This document shows positions 43,695-54,201 of a DNA stretch of 64,000 nt, one piece after another. Source of the DNA: Axinella damicornis (taxonomy: Eukaryota; Porifera; Demospongiae; Axinellida; Axinellidae); the NCBI GenBank assembly GCA_963931865.1, contig OZ007517.1, forward strand, positions 4,663,707-4,727,706, written 5' to 3'. Within the stretch, counting starts at the first letter, position 1. Each line of letters starts with the position of its first letter. Made by a program: the position numbers and the translations under genes. Below the pieces are notes generated by a model, which saw only the letters and a list, made by a program, of their open reading frames with translations, did not search any database and was not told the origin of the DNA.

Positions 43695-44197
43695 CCGTAG
43701 GCGCTCTAATTATGCGTCCTTTCTAATTCTGCGTCATCAAAGCGATAAATTTCCAATAATGCATCGCACTCTGGGGACTAATTTGCATAACGCGATTATA
43801 ACGGCAGCATGGCAGCTAGCTCGAAGCGCACACAGTACAGTTGAACGGCGAAGATGGCTCGTCACATCACTGCCTTTGAACGTTGATGTATAAAGACACA
43901 GTTGCGATATGGCTGGGACATCAGTGAAGGTACGAGACAGCAACTCACTTATGTATTCTGTGCCCCAGGATACGGACGCCCCAGGTAGGAGAAAAGGCAG
44001 CGACAGTCCGACAACGAGGAATGAACACAACCGCTATGCAATGGCCTTGTCTACACTCGTCTGACTTTAGTACCTAGCGAGGTGTTTTCTAATCGTGCGT
44101 CGAAGTTCGTCGCCATTTGGCTGACCGAATTTCTATTGTTGCGTTGCATTTCAAAAATGATTATTTTTTGAGCGACGCATAATTAGAGCGCCTACAG
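43695..44197. mobile_element. TA-target MITE, 503 bp
   Basis: The ends CCGTAGGCGCTCTAATTATG and CATAATTAGAGCGCCTACAG are inverted, flanked by TA (43693-43694 and 44198-44199). The same place in copy A (18508-18509) has a single TA and no element. A diverged partial copy, sharing GTACAGTTGAACGG and AGGAGAAAAGGCAG, lies at about 51120-51475. No transposase is present. Confidence 0.88.
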
Positions 44198-44331
44198 TAA
44201 GGCAAAATTACGATGAAGTTCTAAATAATCCCAACCTCCTAATCATGTCTCTAGTGAGCTAACTTAGCTACATGTAAGTAGACTCTCTGTGTTTTGTGTA
44301 CTGATATGCTATTCTCACGTATCACTCCTAG

Positions 44332-44445
44332 GCTGGATATACTCCACTGATGCTGGCAGCAGCGCACGGGGTGGAGGTGGGTGAACACCAAGACGTTGTA
44401 CAGCACCTCACTGATAGGGGAGGGATCAACGCTGTTGCACAACAG
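44332..44445 (+). pseudogene. orphan copy of KANK-type ankyrin exon 2
   Basis: It is 114 bp with the same reading frame as 18627-18740 and differs at only a few residues (GEHQDVVQHLTDRGG versus GEHRDSVQHLIDRGG). The acceptor TCCTAG is kept; the donor is CAG|GTCAGC, weaker than GTGAGC. Neighbouring ankyrin exons 3-5 are missing from copy B, so this exon has no partners downstream. The open frame is intact. It is probably a relic, although its use by another transcript cannot be excluded. Confidence 0.85.
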
Positions 44446-44730
44446 GTCAGCGTGCGTCCTAGACCAAGGATGTGTGTAACCCAGTGGGATTGCTTGGCCC
44501 ATGTGGCGAAGGGAGAGCATGTACATACACATGTAAAACAGATGGCAAGCACTTGATGTATGACACAAGTCAATATGGTTCGTACGATCTGAACGTTTAT
44601 CTTTCGGTTGCCGGCCCCACCTTCAGCTGGTCTTGGTTGTTGTACTACCATATTTTGGGTTATTTTGCTGGGGGGAAAGGGGTCGGTCAACATACCAATC
44701 AGTGGGTTCAAAAGTTGTTGATGGCTGCTC

Positions 44731-45436
44731 CAGACCTGCCAACTCTCACGGTTTGCCCGTGAGACCCCCGGTTTGGCACACATTCCCCCGGTCCCCCGGT
44801 TTTGCTTCAAATTCTCACGGCTAGCGGCTTACCTGCGGATAAAAATTTGGAAGTAAGAAGCAACCGGTAATCCAGCACATCTCGACTAGACTCGGACCTA
44901 GCTAGCTCAGGCATCATGCAACGTACGTGCATACGTACGTACAAGTACATGTAGCCTAGTCTCGTCCCCAGACTGACTTTGCTCAAGTTGGTCTGGGGAC
45001 GAAACTAGCGTGGTCTCGTGCCCAGATTGATGGGGGTACAGCGGCTGCTACGATGGCGAAGCGTTCGACTCAGTCCGATGAAGCATTACCAACAGAAGGA
45101 GGCAGTCAGCCGGAATCTTCTAAATCTACTACACCATGTTTTAGGTGGAGTCCAGATTCAACTCTGCTTAGTACATCTAAAAAGGCAACAACAATGTACA
45201 ATAGGGAACTAAGACCTAACATAGTCGCATTTTGAGTCTCTGTAATGAATGTAGCAAATACACATTTGATACAATTATGTTGTTCTGTTAACATAATGAG
45301 AAGGTCCCTGCGATAAGGTACGTTCACCTACTATGGTTGGACGCGATCTCCAGGTTTTGGACACCAATCTCCAGGTTTTTGCTACTGGTAATTTTAAATT
45401 CCCCAGATTTTTACCTGGCCAAGGTTGACAGGTCTG
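44731..45436 (+). mobile_element. inverted-repeat element with 6-bp target duplication, 706 bp
   Basis: The ends CAGACCTGCCAAC and GTTGACAGGTCTG are inverted. CTGCTC lies at 44725-44730 and 45437-45442. The equivalent place in copy A (GGCTGCTTAAGTATG, 19024-19038) is empty, confirming the boundaries. Inside is an open plus frame of 60 codons from ATG 45053 (MAKRSTQSDEALPTEGGSQP), and a short hairpin element TAGTCTCGTCCCCAGAC...GTCTGGGGACGAAACTA at 44957-45010. Six-base targets are uncommon among animal DNA transposons. Confidence 0.85.
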
Positions 45437-46169
45437 CTGCTCAGGTATGTATGCTCAAAGGTCTTCCATATAAGGTATTAAGGTGTGAGGGACTACAACA
45501 TGTCTATACTAGCTTGACGCTCCTTCGCCGCCTTTGGCGGCTCATGCGCTCCTGCTAGCTAGATACGTGTGGTAAGTTATCTCATACCTTAGCTCCTCTT
45601 GCTGTTCTGAGCCACAGTTTGCCCTCGTTCAATTAAGTCCTTTCAATCCTAGATGTCACGCATGCGAGGAGAGATACCAGGCCCTCTACGTTCTTTGTGT
45701 AACCGAAAACGGTGTGCATGGGCCTGGGAAGGAGGCTAATTACATTCAATGGCTTGACTCTGCCTGTGCAGTTACTATAGCAACAATTGACTCTGCTTAC
45801 AGGGCTGGATAGTTAGTATAGCAACAGCTGTTCTCCCTAATCTATGGCTGGACTTATTACAGGGATGTGCAGTTACTATAGCAACAGCTTTTGACATTAC
45901 TGTACTATGCAGTATGGTAGTATTTTTGTTTGGGTCCTATTCTGGAAATCTAAGTCCTATGTTGGACGTTGGGGCAGCTATGAGTGGATTGTTGCAGTCA
46001 ATGGGCTAGTACATGTACAAGCTTGATCCATTATTATGCTCAGAAGGTTAAATTGAATTGTGCACTAGTTTTGTCTATCCTCATTCATGTCGTGTATAAA
46101 CTGTGAGATGTACATGTACAATTGTAAAGTGTGAAACGGAGTCAAATGCACATGTACACAAAATTCAAA
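45437..46169. other. copy B intron remnant with tandem repeat
   Basis: 45590-46010 matches 20100-20375 joined directly to 23215-23520. The 2.8-kb element is absent and the site is near 45801. 46015-46090 then jumps to sequence equal to 32365-32440. The 8.9 kb holding ankyrin exons 3-5 is therefore missing from copy B. Confidence 0.75.
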
Positions 46170-48411
46170 AGGTATCGCTGGATGATTATATTGCAGCTGC
46201 TTGTATTGCAGCTGCTGGGATGCTTCTATGTAGTCCTCAAGTGTTAGCTGCGGTTGATCACCAAACGAATTGTTCAGGATAGAGAAGACTCAGGATAGAG
46301 ATGACTCGTTCTGCTGCTGCCGATGATGGCTTCACTAGTAGGATCTGGTGGGCTGCAGCTGACCATTTCGACAAGTCAGCTTTGTGTCTCTTCCACCAGT
46401 CTACTGGATCAGATACATCTTGTGCTTTGGCAAGATACTGTGGTAACTGCTCCTTTAAACCACCAATCAGTTCTGGTTTGTTCAAAAATGGAATTGCCTT
46501 AACTCTTTAGGGCACAAATTTCTTCTCTAGGTCATTTTCAGTCTATAGAACACTTCGACGTACCCTAATTTCTCTTTCCCTGGCGTGGCTGGGCTCGAAA
46601 CTGCTCACGCAGGTAATTTCAGCTATACTAAGCGTATATGTGACTTAACCACACCCACCAATTAACAGACTTGCAATCAAGCCTCCCGAGATATGGCAAC
46701 CCGCTGTAGCTGAAAAACGTGCGATGTATGCTGGAAATGGAGGCCCTACAAAGCCAGACGGCTACTTTCTGACCCCATTTATGCCAAAAACGATGGAAAT
46801 GACCCTCCCAGTGCCGACCAAGACCTTTCTACCGCGGAGCCCAGACACGGCCATGCTGTTTGCACCCTCGGGTGCACCCACCCACCTCCCCCTGTCCCGC
46901 CCTTTCTGCTTTCGCAGAACCTATCCCCAAGGAGATTGCCAGAAGTCACATGATGAAGCTGAAAGTATTATGACAACATTTGGCGCTATGGGCCCTAAAC
47001 GGCTAAGGCTGTCCACAGTAGACTTGATCTCCATAACTTTTTGTGGACAGAACAACCTTGCAGCTTTGAATGCTTCCATCAAACCACTGGGCTCCCCATT
47101 TATCTTCTCTGTGAAGTATTGTTGAGCCCCTTTCATACAGTTGCTGGCATAGGCATTCCACTGTTGAAGTGTTCTCCTATTAGAAGAGACAAGCCGCTTT
47201 ACAAGTAGTGTGCACCTAGTATCACTGGATGTACGCATAGAACGGCCTGTGCAGGCCTTCCACAAAAGTCAAGCCTTGGGGCTATGGGAGAAAAGGGATC
47301 TCCAGCTGCGCCTGAAATCATCAAGAACAGGTTTCTGAAAGTTTTCACCAGCATTGTCAACATCCTATACATCCAAAACATTAGGGTATAGGACTTTGAC
47401 GGTTCTCATAGCAGCACCATTGACTGCGGCCCCCATCCCTCATAGCAGCTAGGAGGTTCTCTGGTCTTACCTCAAGTGTAGTGCAGGTAGTTCACGTGCT
47501 ACCTCCTCTCCTTTCAAACTCTTAGCCAATAGCATTAAGCGAACTAGCCGTTGCTGAATTTGCCACTCACTATCCACAAAGCACAATACCACTGCCATGG
47601 CCTCTCCCAAGTGTGTACGTCCGTCAAAGGCAACTGACACATCTCACCCTTCAATTTCCTGTTTCAATACTGTCCGTTCATTCTGGAGAATGAATGGGAT
47701 CAGGTCTGAGATTGTCCTCCTCCCACCGAGGCTGAATGCATGTTCCTCCAAAAGGGGACGAAAGCACTCAATTTTGTTCATTGGAACACCAGCACGTAGG
47801 AATGTCATTGCCACTTTCGCACGATAGATCCTATGAGCATCTGGCAATGTTTCACCTCGGGAATGAGTTTCTGCTTCGTATACAACAAGGGAACTGACTA
47901 TGTCTCTCTCACGTCTCTCCTTGAATCAAGCCGTCTCTTGCCACAAGCATGCTTTGATGATCCAACATGAGTGAAACACTCGTTCGGAAATTCCTTCACC
48001 CTTTGCCCAGGTGTTACACTCTTAAGGTTGTGTGCCTGTTTTGGTGCCTTGATCCGCCTACCATCGTGTGTGAGGTTTTGTGCAACCCGTCCCTTGCGCG
48101 ACAGTTCTGATCTCATTGGTGCTCTCAGCACTTCCAGCAATCTTACAGATGTTCGCTCAAAGACACACTAGCATCTCTCCCGCTGTCTCCCCGCTCTTCA
48201 ATGTCTTCATCCTCGCTGTTCTTCTCAAACTTCGAGTCGACTCTGCTTCCATTTCCTGACTACTAATATCGATGCCACGTGACGATTTGCTGCGCATGTG
48301 CCTTGCTATTACTCCAGCGTTATGCTCAAATGCTTTTTGGCTTGCAAATATTATGCTCGGCATAATTGACGCAAGCCTAACTGGAGTAGATGAACCAGAA
48401 AGATAAACCAT
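46170..48411 (-). pseudogene. hAT-family transposase, multiply broken
   Basis: Minus-strand frames in order: 48140-47898 (QRVKEFPNECFTHV, a DNA-binding-type N-terminal block), 47847-47644 (AKVAMTFLRAGVPMNKIEC), about 47640-47540 (VSVAFDGRTHLGEAMAVV with LVRLMLLAKSLKGEEVAREL), 47265-46998 (LLVKRLVSSNRRTLQQWNAY) and 46485-46258 (PVDWWKRHKADLSK and SSAAAERVISILSLL). The last is the hAT C-terminal dimerisation block 'WW..H......KP.SSAAAERVFS'. The frame then shifts to FGDQPQLTLEDYIEAS. Stops and frameshifts disable it, and a TTAA element is inserted at 46503-47002. It lies only in copy B. Confidence 0.85.
46503..47002. mobile_element. TTAA-target MITE inside the hAT pseudogene
   Basis: The left end TTAACTCTTTAGGGC is at 46499-46513. 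The right end GGGCCCTAAACGGCTAA is a mutated form of GGGCCCTAAAGAGTTAA. It splits the hAT frame between DSLSRLG and FLNKPELIGGL. About 450 bp are shared with the element at 60455-60901 (ATGTATGCTGGAAATGGAGG, CACCCACCCACCTCCCCCT). Confidence 0.8.
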
Positions 48412-49880
48412 CGAGATAATACGTAGGAAGTCTGCAGCCAGCTAGGGATTTTGCCAAACTAATCTATTGAGCTAGATCAAATTTCTCTCGTTCGGGAAGT
48501 TTGGGTCAGGGCTTAGGGGAGAGCAAGAGAAGGTCTCACTTTTCCCTACGCCCCACCCCAAACTTCTTGAGTTAGTCTAGCTCGATAGACTAATGATGTA
48601 CATGGAGTCCGATGCTTAGCAAATTCAGTGTGTGACACTGATCTTTCTTCCCTCCACAGACCTACACCCAAGCACATGACACTGTAGTGATGATTACCTA
48701 TTTCAGGCTTTGTGTTATTGGTTGTGTGAATTCCATCAACTATTATGGCAAAGTTGTACCATGTGAAGTCGCTTGCAGTGTGTGAATTGCACTTTTATGC
48801 ATTCAAGTTTACAAGTTTACAAGTCAGCGTGCATTGTGCTTTTGTGGTTTGACTTGACGTGTGCGCAGGTACAGAGTGAGTGTCTCCAATGCGCAACTCG
48901 GGCTCTGTCCTGCATTGAACTCCCACTAAAGCCCTTGGTTTTTCTGTTGAAGGGTGGTTCGGCTTACAAAAGGAATTTTCCCTTTGCCCTTCCAGAAAAA
49001 CGATTTTGAGCAATGGCGTTTATAGTAACTCAAGGGAGTAGTTTAGTGATGATTTCATCTGCTGCATGCATTGGAGATGTGGCATTCCTGGGTTATCAGA
49101 TCAGTAATGAACTGAACTGAACGTGCATGTGTTGCATGGTCTCGTGGAACAGCCGACTTCCACGTGGGAAGGGAAGGGGTCCGGCTTGTAAGAGTACAGT
49201 GACTTGTCATCGTATAAAGATTTTGCAATTTTAGCATAATAGCTGTTTTGTACTGAAGACATGCCCACAATTGGTGAAATGGGTTATAACACCAACTATT
49301 TCAGCAAATGGTAGGTCTGAGACTGATCATTGATCCCACGAAGAGATTCAAAGCTAGGACTTATATATAGGTGTACCTCAATAATTTGACCGTAAGACCC
49401 ATAATTCACACTGCATGCAGAATTGAGAATGTGTGTACGAAATTTAATGCTGAAATGGCTCTGTCAGAATGCAGAGCTAGTTTGCATGCATGCATGGTCT
49501 GCAAAATTATTTTATGTCTGCACAGTTTCTTGTTCTGTCAGCAGTTGCACCACCAACAGTACTGCATGTCACGGACAACCTCTGCCTCGATGGTTCCTAT
49601 TAATTTTGCCTTTGGAAGAGCATTAAATATTTGGAGGTTGTGCTCCAGCGTAGTCTCGTTCCCATGCAGACTGAGCTGCATGGGAACGAGACCACAGCTT
49701 CTGCACGACCTTTCCTGGGGAATTCCCTGTTTAGATGCGTGATTTGCTGAGCATGTGCTAATCATCAATCTGAAGATGGATCCTACTATATACTCTTCCA
49801 GCTGAGGGTGCATGTGCTAATCATCGATCTGATGATGGATCCTACTACTGAAAGCGTGTCTTCCAGCGTTTGGTTCAGGT
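48412..49880. repeat. copy B block equal to 33646-35150
   Basis: The two blocks are collinear. The 9-bp target of element 32889-33645 is intact and single here (AGCTAGGGA at 48440-48448). The hairpin element at 49651-49693 is shared with copy A. No coding exon is present before 49881. Confidence 0.8.
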
Positions 49881-49940
49881 CTGCTCTCCGAGAGACTGGG
49901 CTCCGGCACCTATGCCACAGTCTACAAAGCCGTCAAGAAG
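49881..49940 (+). pseudogene. ULK3: ULK3-type kinase, P-loop exon, copy B, acceptor altered
   Basis: ERLGSGTYATVYKAVKK is open, with a donor AAG|GTATAA after 49940. Compared with 35165, about 14 bp containing the acceptor CCCAG and the codons for IVLT are missing (CTGCTCTCCGAGAG against CTGCTGTCCCAGAATTG). The nearest alternative acceptor is GGTTCAG at 49873-49879, which would keep the frame. Following kinase exons are sparse, so it is probably a relic. Confidence 0.75.
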
Positions 49941-52070
49941 GTATAATTTGTACCAAGGGGTGCACGAAACATTATCCTCACCGCGGGCAGGAAGGGGAGT
50001 CAGTTGGCTGTCCAACAGGGACACGAATTTCCCTCACCTGACCTGTGTCCAAGGGACCGGGATGGGTCATGAGTAGGAAGTATGCTTATTGCCCATTCTG
50101 AGGCACTAGTCCGTGTTCAACCTCCTTGCTAAACGTAGGCGAGTAGTCAGCGTTGACAGTCCGCTTATCATTTCCAGTAGGTTTCTGTGGTCTGTCCCAG
50201 ACTCTCTAGAGAAGGATCTAGGTACGAGGCTATGGAGTTAGTATAATTATTGCTAATGCACAGCTACGTACTATGTCAGCCCTTCCACCAGGTGCAAACG
50301 ATGCGGATCCACGAGAATGAGAGAAACTTCCCAGATAGTCCCCACATTCGATCGCAAGTGGTAGCTCACAAAACGTTATGTTGCATCTCGCTGTTCACCC
50401 AGACAAGGCCAGCAGTCATGACAGCCATCAATTGGTGGTACAGTAGTCAAAAAGTAAGTATCAGACGTCCCACAAAACTTTGACATGTACCTGAGCGTAC
50501 CTGCGTTCCAGCATCGTACATTTATGGAATTGCCCCACTTTCTAAATATTTTACTCCCCGCATCACGTCTGAAGACAGCTTACTAGCCAATCATGTTGGA
50601 GATCTGTAATGGGTCATATATTATTGATAGGTCTGCCAGACTAACTCGAGATCATTCATTTTGTTGCCAAGGAAAAGGTGGTATGTGGCATACCAGTAAG
50701 TCGTATGGATCATGCCCATGTCAACAGAATTCAAATCAACACCCCAGACCAGTCAAACTTTGAGCCCATGCTGAGGCGTGGAATAGTATTTTTCAGTCCC
50801 TGTGTTCCCTGTTGTCACATACCTCATCGTATTCATAGTCTGCAGGTAGATCCTCAAAAGTGATTATGGGTTTTGCTTGGCTGCTCATGAACCCACTTAC
50901 TAAGACTACTACTAAATCAGGACAATGAATACACACTCATCCGATGAATACACACTCATCCGTGTGCTGCACTGTAGCCTCGCTCCCAGGCCCGAGAGAG
51001 GGAGGAGAAAAGGGCCTGGTTTCCACTGTTTGCGCATGCGCTTAATTATCTGTAACCGTAACACGTATTTATAAGGGGAGGGTGCAAATGACGTCTCCGT
51101 AGTCACATGGTCGAGGGGGTGACGCTACCTACAATGGTCCTCGATCCGCGAGATGAGGGGCGACACAACCATTTCAGGCATGGCATCGGTAGCTTGATAA
51201 GCGCACACAGTACAGTTGAACGGTGAACAGGGGTCATCACTGCCCGTGGTCGTGATGTTGCTATGAAGGCACAGTTGCAATATGGCTGGGACAACAGTGA
51301 AGGTACGAACTGGCAACTGCAACAGAAGCAACTCACTCTTTTTCGGTGCCCATGCAAGGATGATATGGACACCCCGTGTAGGAGAAAAGGCAGTGAGAGT
51401 CTGACCACTATCTAATCTTGCATCACCATTTGGGTGACGCAATTGCTTTCTTTTGAGTGACCCGTAATTAGAGCACCTTGGTAGGCTGTTTCTCACTGGC
51501 TATAGGAGTGAGGTGTTCAAGTGTTCTTTGACCTGAGCAGGAATCTTTGACCTAGTAGTTATATGCCCAAAGTTGACAGTTATGTTGCACCGAATAATTG
51601 TGTGTTAATTGGAGGAAGCTTTAATTACGTACAGGCATTAACATCATCAGAGTACCGGGTACCGGTACCGGACTCAGAGAAATCGACGTTCGTAGTCAAA
51701 GGAGTTCTGTGCCTGGTAAGTCGCTCAAAGACGCGGTCCTAAAACGGCAGTGTCTTGTTGGTTTTCAAGCAAGAACGAACATTGCCAAGTACTTATTATT
51801 ACTAAAGCGACAAGTACTGGCGTCCAAGAGGCTACATATGTATGTACGTATTGTACATCGGCTACATACATACATACATACATACTGTACATCAGGAATT
51901 TTTTGTGTTGAAAGTCGCTCATTTTAGTAAATATTTGTGCTGAAATTTCTGAAGGCGATTTTGTTAACTACATAAATTATACGTTGCTGTACTTGCTGTG
52001 CTTTCAGCTACCACGCGGACCGGACCCCCTGTGTTGACAAACGTACTTACCTGTTGACAGACGTACTTAC
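49941..52070. other. no supported gene; partial MITE and simple repeat
   Basis: 50100-50640 matches 36010-36530. 51120-51475 is a diverged partial copy of the TA MITE at 43695-44197. 51863-51890 is a (CATA)n tract. Several short frames were examined and not supported; 50678-50863 has no recognisable motif. Confidence 0.55.
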
Positions 52071-52148
52071 CTGTTCGCCCCGCTTGTTCACACCATACTG
52101 CTTGTAGTTCTCCAGCACCTTGAATCTTTCGCGGTTCACTTGAGCCAT
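52071..52148 (-). CDS. possible start-containing exon of an unrecognised gene
   Basis: The minus strand reads CTTCTCAG|GC ATG, an acceptor two bases before a start codon at 52148, then MAQVNRERFKVLENYKQYG and VNKRGEQ, followed by a perfect donor CAG|GTAAGT at 52071/52070. Codon structure, acceptor and donor together make a convincing 26-codon coding exon. The family is not recognised. Just inside the intron a 20-bp unit is duplicated so that a second CAG|GTAAGT occurs 20 bp further on. No following exon was found to the left. Confidence 0.55.
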
Positions 52149-52388
52149 GCCTGAGAAGGTATTTCACTCGACATTGAGCAAGTCTGGAAGTCCATCCTCA
52201 TCCCTAAGTTCTACATTTTGTAAATTGGATTGGGCTGAGAATAGGTGATGGCATTTCCGGGATCCCCTATCTTTATTGAGAGGTGGGTGGAGTAGTACAG
52301 GCCATCACCATCAATCCCAATTATAGGAACAGCAGAGTAGTAATTACATGTAGGTTGATTCATAGTCTGTGTACTTGTCTACCTGCAG

Positions 52389-52485
52389 CTCTTGCGCTGC
52401 AGTTCCTCAGGTACAAAGGTATAGCACACATGGACCTAAAGCCTCAAAACCTAAGGGGACTGAAGACCAATCCTGAAAGTTGCAG
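52389..52485 (+). CDS. ULK3: ULK3-type kinase, catalytic-loop exon
   Basis: The acceptor ACCTGCAG ends at 52388 and the donor CAG|GTAGGA follows 52485. The 97-bp exon reads LALQFLRYKGIAHMDLKPQN and LRGLKTNPESC. It matches ULK3 'LQFLHxxxIxHLDLKPQNILL'; the catalytic Asp and the DLKPQN loop are intact, with HMD for the usual HRD/HLD. It occurs only in copy B, whereas the DFG and APE exons occur only in copy A, so neither copy shows a whole kinase. Confidence 0.8.
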
Positions 52486-52600
52486 GTAGGACTATGTATA
52501 TGCGAACAGTCTGATTAAACAGACATTTCGATAGCTCAGTTATCATCGTCAGTGTACAAAACAGTAAGTTGTGCTATGCTCTCCGTCAGACTCACATTCT

Positions 52601-52735
52601 GATGACATGCACATGCAACTGCTCCATGCACATGTCAGCACATGCCGCACTGCTCCATTCACATTTCACCGCATGCAACTGCTCCATGCACATTCAGCAC
52701 ATGCAAATGCTCCATGCACATTCAGCACCTGCATG
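52601..52735 (+). repeat. short tandem repeat, unit about 30 bp
   Basis: CTCCATGCACAT(T/G)(C/T)AGCACATG and close variants occur about four times (CAACTGCTCCATGCACATGT and so on). This is a diverged minisatellite in the intron after the catalytic-loop exon. Confidence 0.75.
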
Positions 52736-53089
52736 TACTCACTCAGGCTCCCCCACAATGTCATGCATTCCCCTAGTTATGTAATACCAATGGAGGGGAA
52801 GGGCAATGCACCACTGGTAAGCACTCTAATGGTGTTTCCCATAAAGATAAGTTATCCATCTGCAGTTATCATCACTGTTGCCACAGTCCAAAGACTATGT
52901 TCATACATGGTCATCACTGTTATGCCTACTCCCACTGCTGCTGTGCCCACCCTCTGCTTCTGTGTTGAGACTTGGTTCCAAGCCACCTCCGGTCGCTTGC
53001 AGTATGCAATATGGGGGGGGGGGGGGGGAGAAGGCTGGGAGATCTGTCATTGTGTGCGGTGACGTTACGTAGGCAGATGGTGTGCACAC

Positions 53090-53770
53090 TTGGGGCGGTT
53101 TGAATGACTTGGTTTTGAGATTTGCACTAGTACAAATCTTTGTACAATTACACATGGACTCAAGTGGGTGTGAAATTTCTTGGAAGCTAATGAAAAAACC
53201 ATGCAAGTCTCATGAATGAGTTCCTCATCTCCTGTGGTCTCATAATTCATCTTTGCATGAAGTACATACGTAGCCTCTTCCCAAGCCCACATGCCTGGTG
53301 ACACTCAAATTCCCATATGTGCTGAGCTCAGCAGTCTTCATTTCGGGTAGGCAAATCATGTTCGTCCATTGCCAATTATTGCTTACCCTTCAAACATGTA
53401 GCCGTTTGATAAAACCCTTCAAGACTCACCTCTAGTCGCTCTTTGGCAAGGACTTTCTTCTTAGCCTTCACCAACAGCAGCTACCTTCCGCGTGATTTCG
53501 AATGCATCAAAGTAAGGAATGTAATTGCTTACGCAGTTATGCTGACTGTGCACATACGGGAATTTTGCCAAGTGTCACCAGGCCCTCTTCCGCATTCCGC
53601 GTGTGGGCCTGGGTACGAGGCTACGAAGTATGCGGTGTCTGTTAATTATTTTTCTTTCACGGTAATGTCTCGCGGTGCACGCGATACTTAATTGCCCAGT
53701 GCAGCGTGGATGCACGCACGCGCCAGTGAAGTCAAGCGGCTTGTGCAAGTTATATACCACCATGTGAATA
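53090..53770. repeat. dispersed repeat, copy 1 (others 56325-57040 and 59090-60460)
   Basis: Shared words in order: GGTTTTGAGATTTGCAC, CTCAAGTGGGTGTGAAA, AAGCTAATG, TCATGAATG(A/T)GTT, TCTCATAATTCAT and GAAGTCAAGCGGCTTGTGCA. This copy holds an intact TTAA at 53642-53645 where copy 3 has the 603-bp TTAA element. At 53430-53480 the minus strand has a possible 17-codon exon (LLLVKAKKKVLAKERLE, then a GTGAGT donor), not supported further. Confidence 0.75.
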
Positions 53771-54042
53771 GAGCATGACTATGTCGCGTTCATCACGACT
53801 ATCGTTGAAGTTGATGTGACATCTCCGGTGAAAGTGGTGGGATCGCCTGTAGTGAGGTGAGTGCAGCTAGCTACCTTATATGGCTATACACTGCGTTGAC
53901 TGCCTGTTGTCTTGGCTTTATTTGTACCATGTAAGTGCGAAGTCAATATCGCAATACCAGAAGCTTATGAGTGCTCGGGTGGCTCATGCGCTCGATCTTG
54001 TGTAGTCTCATGCACAGGTAGTCTCGTTTTAAGCTTAGTCTG

Positions 54043-54185
54043 TGTAGCAGAGTTATTATTGGTGCATGCTTGTGGTTTTGATTGTTGTATAGTTTCCTGT
54101 GTTTTATATTTAGTAACAGTCTGTGTAATATGAATCAGTTGAACTGTTGATGCGACGCCGACTGATCCCGCTGCGATAATCCATA
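54043..54185 (+). repeat. 5' LTR
   Basis: It begins TGTAGCAGAGTTATTATTGG and ends ATAATCCATA, with the last bases mutated from the CCACA of the 3' LTR. It lacks about 13 bp (TAAATACTTTGTA region) present in the 3' LTR. Confidence 0.92.
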
Positions 54186-54201
54186 TGGTGTCAGAGGTGG
54201 G

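Noticed and set aside
50655..50870. Kinase exon after the copy B P-loop exon
   Set aside because: The frame (VVCGIPVSRMDHAHVNRI) does not match the VAIK/C-helix region of ULK kinases.
53430..53480. Minus-strand exon LLLVKAKKKVLAKERLE with GTGAGT donor
   Set aside because: There is no pyrimidine tract before the acceptor, it lies in a dispersed repeat, and the phase does not join the exon at 52071-52148.
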